Of a stretch of DNA of 40,263 nt, positions 8,319-16,273 are shown one piece after another. Below the pieces are notes generated by a model, which saw only the letters and a list, made by a program, of their open reading frames with translations, was not told the origin of the DNA and did not search any database. The stretch comes from Magnetospirillum sp. (lineage in GTDB: Bacteria > Pseudomonadota > Alphaproteobacteria > Rhodospirillales > Magnetospirillaceae). The DNA is taken from the NCBI GenBank assembly GCA_016212565.1, contig JACRFY010000017.1, forward strand, positions 1 through 40,263. Reading direction: 5' to 3'. Position 1 is the stretch's first letter. The number at the start of each line of letters is the position of its first letter. Both the position numbers and the translations under genes were made by a program.

Positions 8319-9415
8319 GGCCGTCCTCCCAGCGCCCGCGCATAGGCTGCCGCCAATTGTTGCGGGGCCAGCGACTGGTGGCAGGGCAGCAGCAACACGG
8401 TATTGCGCAGTTGGCGAGCCAGAGACTCGGCGGTCGCCGCGCCCGGCAGGTCGGGCCAGCTTTCGACCGGCAAACCGGCGGCACGCAGGCGGGCGTACAG
8501 CGCTACCGCCGCCGCCGTGGTGTCGCAGCGCATCGGCAGGCGATAGGGCGCCACCGGGGCCTCCAGCGGCCGCAACGGTTGCCAGGGAGACAGCGGCGTT
8601 ACCGCTGCGGCGAGGGCGCGGGCGTTTTCCAGGCGGCGGGCGGCGATCGTGTCGAGGTCGGCACGGGCGATCAATCCCGCCGCGCCGGGCGAGATCATCG
8701 GCGTCGACGACAGCGGCATCTCGGCGGGATCGGTGAGGAACTCGGGCTGACCGCCCGGCCGCAGGCGGGCGAGCAACGGTCCCAGCGGCGAGCGTTGCAG
8801 GGCTCGCTTGACCCGCCAGCCGCGGGTTGGCGGGTGCGCCCAGCCCAGGCCGCAGACCGCCTGATGGAGCGCCCGTTCCAGCGGCCGAGCCCCCGGGCGG
8901 ACCACCATTACGGCGCCATCTGGAACCGCGAGCAGCTTATGCGGGCTATAGAGGACAACATCTCCCGCATGACCGATCATAGGAATGGGCCGCAGCACGT
9001 GGGCCGCGTCTTCGATCAGCAGGGCGCCGACCGCGTCGCAGCGCTGGCGTGCCGCGGCGGTGTCGGCCGGCCAGCCAAAGGCATGGACCAGCAGCAGCAT
9101 ATCGAAGTGCTGTATCTCGTCTGCGACTGAACCCCTACCGATAGGATAGAAGACCAGATCAGCCCGCTGCCGTAACGGCCATAGCGACTGACTGCAAATG
9201 TAGTCGGGAATTGCCACCTGCGGCCTGCGATGGTAGGTAGCGGCGAAGGCATCGGCCAGGGCCGCCAGCGACCAGGCGGTCCGCGACAGCCACACGGCCC
9301 CTAGGGCATCGCGGGAAAGCCAAGGTTCGGCAAGGACTTGCCCGTCGGGATGGGGCAGGAAATGCAGGCCCATCAGGGCGCCCCACCCCGGCAGCGGCGT
9401 TGTGCCGATCATCAT
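8315..9415 (-). CDS. DegT/DnrJ/EryC1-type aminotransferase-like protein, 366 aa
   Basis: A PLP fold-type I protein resembling sugar aminotransferases. The pyridoxal-binding Lys is predicted at position 160 in YSPHKLLAVPDGAVMVV, and the Asp that contacts the PLP pyridine nitrogen in LIEDAAHVL, about 25 residues earlier. It is diverged from typical sugar aminotransferases: the usual YG.PADMD stretch is replaced by HAFGWPADTAAA, and the glycine-rich TTGEGG block after the Lys is missing. The start is the double ATG at 9415/9412, coupled to the GT2 stop; the much longer open frame upstream is shadow sequence. It probably transfers an amino group onto a keto sugar, or acts as a PLP-dependent dehydratase-type relative. 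The next gene is a FemAB-like acyltransferase, consistent with an amino-sugar pair. Confidence 0.75.
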   Translation of the reverse strand: MMIGTTPLPGWGALMGLHFLPHPDGQVLAEPWLSRDALGAVWLSRTAWSLAALADAFAATYHRRPQVAIPDYICSQSLWPLRQRADLVFYPIGRGSVADEIQHFDMLLLVHAFGWPADTAAARQRCDAVGALLIEDAAHVLRPIPMIGHAGDVVLYSPHKLLAVPDGAVMVVRPGARPLERALHQAVCGLGWAHPPTRGWRVKRALQRSPLGPLLARLRPGGQPEFLTDPAEMPLSSTPMISPGAAGLIARADLDTIAARRLENARALAAAVTPLSPWQPLRPLEAPVAPYRLPMRCDTTAAAVALYARLRAAGLPVESWPDLPGAATAESLARQLRNTVLLLPCHQSLAPQQLAAAYARALGGRP

Positions 9416-10350
9416 AGCGGCACCTCCTCGGCAGGCCCCAGACGGGCGAGAAAGTCGGGTCGGGTTCCGTCGGCCGCGGGCAAACGGGCCAGCAGTGCCG
9501 CCGCACGGATGGGCAGCAGCGCCGCCTGGCGGAGTGCGGCGCCATGGTCGCCGCGGGCGAGATGGCCGCGCACCGCCTCGACGTGGACGATCAGGATTCG
9601 CAACAGCAGCGGCCGCAGCACCGGTCCCGGCAGCCGCTTCAGCACGCCCATATGGCGGGCAAGGATCGCCAGCGAACAGGCGACCTTGCGGTCGATGCGG
9701 CTGGTGATGCCGTCGGCCGCCAGGGTGTAGCGCAGCAGGGGATCGGCGAAGGTCTCGAAGCGATGGCCGGCCTCGGCCAGCACCGCCAGCCATAGCTCGT
9801 AATCCTGCGCCGAGCGCAGGGTGTCGTCGAACCCGCCCACCGCCACCACCGCGTCGCGACGCACCAGGACGGTCGAGCTGGAAATAAACCCACGCAGGAA
9901 CAATGTCCGGTAGGGGGCGTCGGGATTGGCAAGCCAGCGGGCCCGGCTGTCGATCAAATGCTCGCCGGCCGCATCGACGCCGAACAGGTTGTGCGACGAC
10001 ATCACCAGGTCTTGGCCGGCGGTGACCTCCAGGCTGCGGGCGATCTTTTCCGGCAGCCACGCGTCATCGGCGTCGAGGAAGGCGAGCCAGGTGCCGGACG
10101 CGGCCGCGATGGCGCGATTGCGGGCGGCACCGGCGCCGGCATTGGCTTGGCGGAACAGGCGCAGTCGCACGCCGCCCATATGCGGCGCCATCGCCGTGAC
10201 GGCGCCAAGGGTGGCGTCGCTGGAGCCGTCGTCGACGACGATGGCCTCGCGCGGCTTGACGGTCTGGGCGGCGATGCTCGCCAGCGCCCGGCCGATGGTG
10301 GCGGCGTTGTTGAAGGCGGGGGTGACGACCGAGACGTCGGCGAGACTCAT
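9412..10350 (-). CDS. Glycosyltransferase family 2, 312 aa
   Basis: A cytoplasmic GT-A inverting glycosyltransferase. It begins with VSVVTPAFNNAATIGRALAS, the GT2 nucleotide-sugar-binding start, then VVDDGSSDAT and the metal-binding DXD-like motif FLDADDAWLP near residues 90-99. The QDYELWLAVLAEAG stretch is the usual acceptor-side helix with the catalytic-base acidic residue. About 80 C-terminal residues are helical and basic without a clear transmembrane segment. A good Shine-Dalgarno (GGGGAGGG) lies about ten bases upstream of ATG 10350, in the 22-base gap after the SGNH gene; this is one of only two real gaps in the operon. It adds one residue to the lipid-linked glycan. Donor and linkage cannot be read from sequence. 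Confidence 0.88.
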   Translation of the reverse strand: MSLADVSVVTPAFNNAATIGRALASIAAQTVKPREAIVVDDGSSDATLGAVTAMAPHMGGVRLRLFRQANAGAGAARNRAIAAASGTWLAFLDADDAWLPEKIARSLEVTAGQDLVMSSHNLFGVDAAGEHLIDSRARWLANPDAPYRTLFLRGFISSSTVLVRRDAVVAVGGFDDTLRSAQDYELWLAVLAEAGHRFETFADPLLRYTLAADGITSRIDRKVACSLAILARHMGVLKRLPGPVLRPLLLRILIVHVEAVRGHLARGDHGAALRQAALLPIRAAALLARLPAADGTRPDFLARLGPAEEVPL

Positions 10351-10372
10351 GCGCCGGTCCCTCCCCGGGGGG

Positions 10373-11353
10373 TTACCGCCCCGCCAGCAGCGGTTTCACC
10401 GCCTGATGGATGGCGGCGGCAAACAGGCGGTTGGCCTTGGCGTTGGGATGAGGATCGGCGGGGGTCACCCACAACGTTTCCTCGCTCTCGTCGCGCACCG
10501 CCGGCAACAGATCGACATAGATGGCGCCGGTCTCGGCGGCGGTGCGGGCCAGCCAGTCGGAGACCTGGGCGAAGGGATAGGCTTTGAGATTGTGCAGCTC
10601 GGGGTAATGGGCGATCACCAGCGGAGTGCCATTGGTGCGGCAAGCCTCGGCCAGGCGGCGGATCGATTCGTCGGCGGTCCTGAAACCCGGGGCGTCGGCG
10701 GCGTAGAGGCCGCCGTAGTAGTCCTGCCAGCTTTGGCCGCCGAAGAACAGGCGGCCGGCGACGTCCAGGCGGCCCTTCAGCCACACATAGGCATAGGACC
10801 AGCGCAGCCAGAAATTCAGGTTGCGCTTCGGTGTCGGCTCGGCGTCGTTGATGAAGTAGTTCAACACCACCACGTCGGGCTGGTACTTCAGGCCTTCGTC
10901 GAAATAAGTGGCCACCTCCATGGCGGTGTTGTAGTTGCCGACGCCGGTATTGATCACTTCGACCGCCATGTTGTCGGCCCGCAGCAGGCCTTCGGCCAGC
11001 TTGGAGGTGGTGTCGGCGAAGTCCACGCCCCAGCCGAAGGCCAGCGAATCGCCCAGCATCAGCACCCGCTTGACTCCGGCCGGCTTGTCGTAGCCGATGT
11101 CCTCGCGGTCGCGCAGCTTGCGCGAATTGATCGCCACGTCGGCGCCCATCAGAAAAGCATGTGCGCCGGGCCGGTGCTCGTGGCCGATCGCGGGATTGGC
11201 GGCCACCTGCTTGGCCTCGCCGGCGTATTTCCACATCTCGATGTCGAAGTCCATACTGCGCGCCAGGGCGATGCGCAGCGCCAGCTCCATGCCGACGAAG
11301 ACGACCAGGGCGACGAGCAGTACGCTCATCAACGAGAACAGCAGGCGCTTCAT
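10373..11353 (-). CDS. Membrane-anchored SGNH/GDSL hydrolase-like protein, 326 aa
   Basis: An SGNH-fold protein with one N-terminal membrane helix (MKRLLFSLMSVLLVALVVF, about residues 4-25) and a large domain predicted outside the cytoplasm. The nucleophile block is VLMLGDSLAFGWGV near residues 98-111, and the C-terminal Asp/His pair lies in TPADPHPNAKANRLF; an NTGVGNYNT stretch supplies the block II/III Gly and Asn candidates. Such proteins in glycan loci act as O-acetyltransferases or esterases (AlgX/AlgJ and OafA-type SGNH domains). The ATG 11353 overlaps the upstream SGNH stop (ATGA), so it is preferred over the long open frame above. It pairs with a diverged copy just upstream. Hydrolase versus acetyltransferase cannot be decided here. 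Confidence 0.82.
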   Translation of the reverse strand: MKRLLFSLMSVLLVALVVFVGMELALRIALARSMDFDIEMWKYAGEAKQVAANPAIGHEHRPGAHAFLMGADVAINSRKLRDREDIGYDKPAGVKRVLMLGDSLAFGWGVDFADTTSKLAEGLLRADNMAVEVINTGVGNYNTAMEVATYFDEGLKYQPDVVVLNYFINDAEPTPKRNLNFWLRWSYAYVWLKGRLDVAGRLFFGGQSWQDYYGGLYAADAPGFRTADESIRRLAEACRTNGTPLVIAHYPELHNLKAYPFAQVSDWLARTAAETGAIYVDLLPAVRDESEETLWVTPADPHPNAKANRLFAAAIHQAVKPLLAGR

Positions 11354-12372
11354 CGGGCGGACCCCTTGGCAGGAAGAGCGGCGGCAATGGTTTCGGCGGC
11401 AATGCGGTGGCCGGCGGAATTCCAATGGCCGTCGTGGCGGAAGAACCATTGCAGCGGATTGCCGCCGGCCTCGAAGGCCGGGCGCAGATCGACCACCGGC
11501 AGTCCGGCGGCGGCAAGGGCGGCGAGGAAATCGCGGTGCATGCGGTCCTCGTCGGCCCGATGCTCGCCGACCCACAGGCCACGCGACGGCGCGACCGCCA
11601 CGGCGACCCGCGCATAGGGCGCCGACAGCGCCTTCAGCAGGCGGGTGGTCGAAGCGGCGGCGGTGGGGACATGGGCACGGCCGGGAAATCCCTCGTGGGC
11701 GGGATTGATCAACCCCCAGGCAATGGCCTTGGTCTTGACCGCCGGCAGGCGATGGATGGCCGAGGTGACGAGGAAATACAGCGCCGAATGCGACATCAGC
11801 CACACCTTACCCTTGAGAAAGGCAAAGGACGCGGAATTCGGCGGCGTCGCGGTTGCGAGGCGCTCGTAATCGGCCAGCCGGGCCTCGGTGCTGAACACGA
11901 TCAGCAGATTGCGGATCGGCGCCCCCTTGGCCTCGGCATAGGCCAGGGTGGCGGGCCACATCGGCGGCGAGGTGGGGATGGCAAGGGTGAAGACGTGCGC
12001 GCCCAGCGGCGCCTCCAGCCGATTGCCGACCCGCTCGGCCTCGTCGACCCCCCAGCCGAACGGCAGCGAATCGCCCATCACGAACCAATCATCGGCAGCG
12101 GCGGCGGCGATGTCCTTGCTTTCGCGGAATCCGTGAGCGTCGAAGCGAATGGTGACGTCGAAGTCGCCGGTGTTCTTGACCTGGCGCTGTACGGCACCGG
12201 GCCGCCCGGTCAGGAACCGGCCGCCGTCGACGCCGACGAACTCCAACTGCCCGGAGGGGTCGAGCTGGGGCATCAGCCAGCGGATGGCGAACTCGCCCGC
12301 CAGGAGAGTCAGCGCGGTGACCACCAGCACGATCAACGTCGACGACGCCAAATTCTTGAGGCGGCCGTTCAT
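11350..12372 (-). CDS. Second membrane-anchored SGNH-like protein, 340 aa
   Basis: A tandem paralogue of the next gene, with an N-terminal membrane helix (about residues 9-29, ending in an LLAGEFAIRW stretch) and an extracytoplasmic SGNH domain. Block I is FVMGDSLPFGWGVDE and the terminal Asp-His block is RHDGHWNSAGHRIAA, similar to AlgX/AlgJ-like O-acetyltransferases, where DGHWN-type motifs are common. Between them are HVFTLAIPTSPPMWP and RVAVAVAPSRG. The ATG at 12372 overlaps the upstream oxidoreductase stop by four bases, and its own stop overlaps the next ATG likewise. Two neighbouring anchored SGNH proteins suggest periplasmic O-acylation or trimming of the glycan, perhaps at different positions. 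Homology is clear; the reaction is inferred. Confidence 0.82.
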   Translation of the reverse strand: MNGRLKNLASSTLIVLVVTALTLLAGEFAIRWLMPQLDPSGQLEFVGVDGGRFLTGRPGAVQRQVKNTGDFDVTIRFDAHGFRESKDIAAAAADDWFVMGDSLPFGWGVDEAERVGNRLEAPLGAHVFTLAIPTSPPMWPATLAYAEAKGAPIRNLLIVFSTEARLADYERLATATPPNSASFAFLKGKVWLMSHSALYFLVTSAIHRLPAVKTKAIAWGLINPAHEGFPGRAHVPTAAASTTRLLKALSAPYARVAVAVAPSRGLWVGEHRADEDRMHRDFLAALAAAGLPVVDLRPAFEAGGNPLQWFFRHDGHWNSAGHRIAAETIAAALPAKGSAR

Positions 12373-13442
12373 GGCGCGGCGTCCAGGTCGGCGTCCAGGT
12401 CGGGGGGCAGGGTATCGCTGAGATCCCAGCGTGCCTTCCATGCCGGATCGGCGCAATAGATGCGGTAGACCATGTGCATGGTCCTGAGCGCCTCGTCCGA
12501 CGAGCCGTTGAGGATCGGGGCGCCGTGCAGCACGGCGTCGGCGAACTCGGCCACCTCGTCCTCCCAGCTGGGATCGCGGTTGTAGCGGGTGGTCTGTTCC
12601 TTGGGATCGCCGGAGTCGTTTTCCGCCGCCCAGGCCACGGTCATGGTTTCGGCGCCGTAGGACTTCGAACCGGACAGGATTCCCGACAGCACGATGGTCC
12701 CCTTCGACAGGGTAATCTCCAGGTTGAAGCGATGGCGCCACTGGGTGGCCGAGGAGTGCAGCATCGCCACCACCCCGGTTTCCGAACGCATCAGCGCCCA
12801 GGCATTGTCTTCGACGTCGTGATTCCAGAAGTCGTTGGAGACGACGGAATGGATCTGGGCGAATTCGCCGCCGAACAGGCGGATCAGGTCGACCATGTGG
12901 ATGCCCTGGTCGAGCAGGATGCCGCCGCCGGCAATTGCCCGCTTGGTCCGCCAGTGGGTCGGCGAACGGAAGTCGATGATCGTCGACTTGCCGTAGACGC
13001 CGCGCAGGTTCAGAACCCGGCCCAGCTCTCCCGACTGTACCAGGGCCAGCGCGTCCCTGACCGAGTCGTGGTAGCGATGGTTGAAGCCGTATTTCAGCTT
13101 GAGGCCGGGGCGGGTCTTTTCGCAGCGGATGACGCGGGCGATATCGGCAACGTCGCGGCCGGGCGGCTTTTCGCAGAAGACATGCAGGCCGCGCGCGAGT
13201 CCGGCGATGGTGGCGTCGGCGGCAACGTCGTTGGTCAGGCAGACGAACAGGACGTCCAGATCGTCGTCGAGCAGGCGGTCGTAGGTGGCGTAGTGGCGGA
13301 CGCCATCGGCAAAGGCGCCGTCGCCCTCCAGCCGCCGGTCGCACACCGCCACCGTCACCATGTCGTCGCGACGGTCGATGACCTGGCGGCGGCGTTGTCC
13401 GACCACCCCGTAGCCGGCGATGCCGACCCGCAGCTTGCTCAT
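12369..13442 (-). CDS. Gfo/Idh/MocA-family sugar oxidoreductase, 357 aa
   Basis: An NAD(P)-dependent dehydrogenase with an N-terminal Rossmann domain (RVGIAGYGVVGQRR, residues 5-18) and the usual C-terminal alpha/beta substrate domain. The conserved EKP motif is in HVFCEKPPGRDVAD near residue 90, contributing the catalytic Lys. Further marks are LKYGFNHRYHDSVRDA and GGGILLDQGIHMVDLIR, where the His is the usual acid/base candidate. In surface-sugar pathways such enzymes (WlbA, WbpB) oxidise C3 of UDP-GlcNAcA to a 3-keto sugar, preparing transamination. It overlaps its neighbours by four bases on both sides. The tandem paralogue upstream and the DegT-like gene downstream fit a keto/amino-sugar route, but the substrate is inferred. 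Confidence 0.88.
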   Translation of the reverse strand: MSKLRVGIAGYGVVGQRRRQVIDRRDDMVTVAVCDRRLEGDGAFADGVRHYATYDRLLDDDLDVLFVCLTNDVAADATIAGLARGLHVFCEKPPGRDVADIARVIRCEKTRPGLKLKYGFNHRYHDSVRDALALVQSGELGRVLNLRGVYGKSTIIDFRSPTHWRTKRAIAGGGILLDQGIHMVDLIRLFGGEFAQIHSVVSNDFWNHDVEDNAWALMRSETGVVAMLHSSATQWRHRFNLEITLSKGTIVLSGILSGSKSYGAETMTVAWAAENDSGDPKEQTTRYNRDPSWEDEVAEFADAVLHGAPILNGSSDEALRTMHMVYRIYCADPAWKARWDLSDTLPPDLDADLDAAP

Positions 13443-14566
13443 TCCGCGCGCTCCGGGGTGCGGTAGAGGGTGGAAATCGCCTCGTTGACCCGGCCGAGAC
13501 GCGCCGACTGTTCGGGCGCGGCGACGGATACCGCCGCTCCGCCGACTTCGTCGGAGCGATAGAAGGCGTGCAGCAGTTTCAGCGTCGCCAGGGCGTCGTC
13601 GCGGCTGACCGGATAGGGGCGGCCGTCATGGAAGGCGGCGGCAATGTCCTGATACATCTCGGCATGGCCGTAGCCGTAGACGGCACCATGGCCCTGTATG
13701 CCCTTGAAGTCTTCCGAATTGGCGGCGCAGGCCGCGGGATCGGGGGTGAAGATCTGCAATTCGTTGACGGCGATGCCGCCGATCTGCGCCAGTCCCCTCT
13801 CGCCGACAATGGAGATCGAGGCCTCGAAATCGTCGGGTCGCGCCGCGGTGGTCACTTCGAGCACGCCGACGGCGCCGCTGCCATAGGTCAGGGTGGCGAC
13901 GACGGTGTCCTCGACCTCGATGGTGGCGCCCAGGGTGCGCATGGTGGCGCTGACCGTCGCGACCTCGCCGCCGAGGTGGCGCAGCAGGTCGACGTGATGG
14001 ATGCCCTGGTTGGTCAGGCAGCCGCCGTCATGGCTGAAGGTGCCGCGCCACGGAGCGAGGTCGTAATAGCGCTGCGGGCGACACCAGCGTACCCGCACGC
14101 TCATGATGCGGATCGCCCCCAGCTCGCCCGCCGCCAGCGCCTGGCGGACACGGGCCACCGCCTTGTTGTAGCGGTTCTGGAACACCGGAAACAACGTCAG
14201 GCCCAGGCGGTCGGCGCTGGCCCACAGGTCGACCAGCTGCTCGGGTCGCATCACCGTCGGCTTTTCGAGAATGACGTGCTTGCCGAAGCGCTCCATCATC
14301 TCCTTGGCGTGCTCATGATGCATGCCCGAGGGGGTGATGACCGCCACCAGCTCGATCTCGGGATGGGCCTCCAGCATGCGCCGGTAATCGGTAAAGGCGG
14401 GGACGCCGAATTCCCTGGCGTAAGAGTCGGCCTTGGCGGCATCCAGGTCGCAAACGGCCGCCAGGGCGACACCCTTGGCGGCGGCGATCGAGCGGGCGTG
14501 ATGGCCGGCGATGCGGCCGCAGCCGACCAGGGCGACCTGTAGGGTATTGGTGCGCAAGGGTCTCAT
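13439..14566 (-). CDS. Second Gfo/Idh/MocA oxidoreductase, 375 aa, in frame with the upstream gene
   Basis: The N-terminal Rossmann motif is VALVGCGRIAGHHARS (about residues 11-26), the Lys-bearing EKP motif is HVILEKPTVMRPEQ, and the C-terminal domain contains GGCLTNQGIHHVDLLRHLGG with the conserved His. The length fits the family, so the protein is complete from ATG 14566. What is odd is that the frame is not closed upstream: because of an eight-G run at 14567-14574 the preceding glycosyltransferase-like frame runs straight into this one without a stop. With seven Gs the upstream frame would end in the ATGA overlap that most junctions of this operon use. It probably oxidises or reduces a UDP-sugar together with its tandem paralogue. 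Function is inferred from family. Confidence 0.87.
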   Translation of the reverse strand: MRPLRTNTLQVALVGCGRIAGHHARSIAAAKGVALAAVCDLDAAKADSYAREFGVPAFTDYRRMLEAHPEIELVAVITPSGMHHEHAKEMMERFGKHVILEKPTVMRPEQLVDLWASADRLGLTLFPVFQNRYNKAVARVRQALAAGELGAIRIMSVRVRWCRPQRYYDLAPWRGTFSHDGGCLTNQGIHHVDLLRHLGGEVATVSATMRTLGATIEVEDTVVATLTYGSGAVGVLEVTTAARPDDFEASISIVGERGLAQIGGIAVNELQIFTPDPAACAANSEDFKGIQGHGAVYGYGHAEMYQDIAAAFHDGRPYPVSRDDALATLKLLHAFYRSDEVGGAAVSVAAPEQSARLGRVNEAISTLYRTPERAE

Positions 14567-16189
14567 CCCCCCCCAATGGTAAGGGGGCTCCTTACCACCG
14601 TTCAGCAGGGTTTTCCACACTTCCCTATCCACCGGCGCCAGCACTGCGGCGAAGGGGAGCGGCGGTTGCGGGCCGGTGCGCTCAAGGGCGTCCGGCAACT
14701 CGTCGAGGGTGACGGCCAGGGCGGAAATCCCCTTCGGCAGCACATCGATGGACAGCCGGTCCTCGGCCTGAAGGCGCAACGCCGGCACGCCCAGCAGCAG
14801 CGCCTCCAATCCCGAGGTGCCGGTGGCATAGAGTACCGCCGCCATCCGCTCTTGCCCGGTGATGCCGATTTCGGTTCGCCGCAGCGACCCCGACTCGGCG
14901 AAGGGCAGCGGGTACATGGGATGCTCCTTGACCAGCACCGCGCGGCCGGTGGCGGCGATGCGCCGGGCGCCGTCCAGTTGCAGGCGGGCGATGGCCGGGA
15001 TGGCCGACAACGGCACGAACACCGGCCCCGCGGCGTCGAAGCGGCTGCCGGACACGGCGGTGAAGCGCCAGGCGCCGCCGATGACCAGCCGTTCGGCCGG
15101 CACGCCCCAGGCCAGCATCTCGTCGCGATAGGCCGGCCCGTCGGCGATCACCGTGTCGGGAATGGCGGCGACGCCATCGACATTGGCGGCGAGCGCGTAG
15201 TTGATCTGATGCGGGCCGATCACCGTGTGCTGATAGCCGACGGTGGCGATGCCGGCCCGGCGTGCATCCCGGCACAAGGCGCGCTCCCAGGCATGGTTCT
15301 CCCACGGCCAGCACACCACCCGTGGCCGGGACTCGGCGAGGAAACGGCGCTGGCAGTGATTCTGCCAGGCATTCATCGCCGGGCCGCCGCCACCGTTTTC
15401 GCGTGCGGCGGCGCGGCGGACCAGCCATCCGTAGTCCCCGGCACTGTCGCCGCGTCGCGGCCGCCAGCCGATCAGCGGCAGGGCGAGGGCGAACCACGGC
15501 GCCCCCCAGGCGTGCAGCGCCGCGCTGCGGCCGTCGGTGGCCAGTTGGCGGGCGCGGGCCGGCGGGCAGTCGGTGTGCAGCAAGCGCCGCACCGCCGGCA
15601 TCTCCGCCATCAAGGTGCCGAAATAGACGTCGAAGCCCTGGGCATTGCTGCCCGGATGGCCGTAGACCAGCAGCACCGATGATTGCGGCGGCAGATTGGC
15701 CTTCAGGCCGGCGGTGGCGAAGACGGCGCGGATCAGCCGAAGGGCCAGCAATCCGCGGGCGGCGAAACCGCGCAGGCGCCGCGTGAGCGCCGGCAGCAGC
15801 AGCGGCGGTGCACGGCCGGCCTCGACTCCCGGACGGGTGGCCAGCTGGCGGAAGGTCCACGGATCGTCGCAGACCATCAGCACCGCATCGGGGGCACGTG
15901 CCAGCGCGGTTGCCAGCCGGTCCCAGGCCAGCATCAGCCCGAAATCGGAGCCGAAGGCGCCGCAGGCGACGGTATGGGAGAGATCGGCGCCCGGCGCGGC
16001 GGCCAGGCGGCGGGCCAGGCTCCACCAGGTGTCGCGGCAGGCCTCGAAGGCCTCTTCCAGCCGCCGCGCCAGTCCGGGCAGCTTGGCGGCGGGATCGAGC
16101 CCGTCGCTCGGCGTATCGGTGGTGGCCAACCACCAGCGGTACCGGGCCGCATCCGGCAGGTCGGCGGAGGTGCGAAGAATCAGAGGCAT
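14563..16189 (-). CDS. GT-B-like surface carbohydrate glycosyltransferase, about 541 aa; 3' end affected by a G-run
   Basis: A large soluble protein resembling the GT-B-fold transferases of capsule and O-antigen loci. The C-terminal half has the signs: GYQHTVIGPHQINYAL near residue 320, GGAWRF, RAVLVKEHPMYPLP and YATGTSGLEALLLGVPALRL, matching the KEHP...TS..E....G.P pattern that binds the donor nucleotide in such families. I start at ATG 16189; ATG 16225, twelve codons upstream, is an alternative, while the open frame beyond it is antisense to the methyltransferase. The coordinates run to the ATGA where the gene would end with seven Gs; the sequence as given has eight, so this span is not a multiple of three and the frame continues into the oxidoreductase, giving a fusion of about 916 aa. 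Donor and acceptor unknown. Confidence 0.72.
14567..14574 (-). repeat. Eight-G homopolymer at a gene junction
   Basis: The minus strand reads eight consecutive G directly before the ATG at 14566. Removing one G would place a TGA at 14565-14563 in the upstream frame and restore a four-base ATGA overlap. G-runs of this length can slip during replication and are also common places for assembly error. Confidence 0.9.
14577..14597 (-). promoter_or_regulatory. Perfect 8-bp hairpin just upstream of the oxidoreductase start
   Basis: TGGTAAGG and CCTTACCA flank a five-base loop, ending about ten bases before ATG 14566. The Shine-Dalgarno-like AAGGAG falls inside the stem and loop, so the structure could hide a ribosome site until translation from upstream melts it. 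It is not followed by a U-run and so is unlikely to be a terminator. Confidence 0.5.
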
Positions 16190-16273
16190 GCGGGGCAGGT
16201 TCCGGTGGATGCTGTCTTGTGGCATAGTGCCGCACCCCGCGCAAGTCGGGGGCCAACGAGAAAGGGGTCGAGG

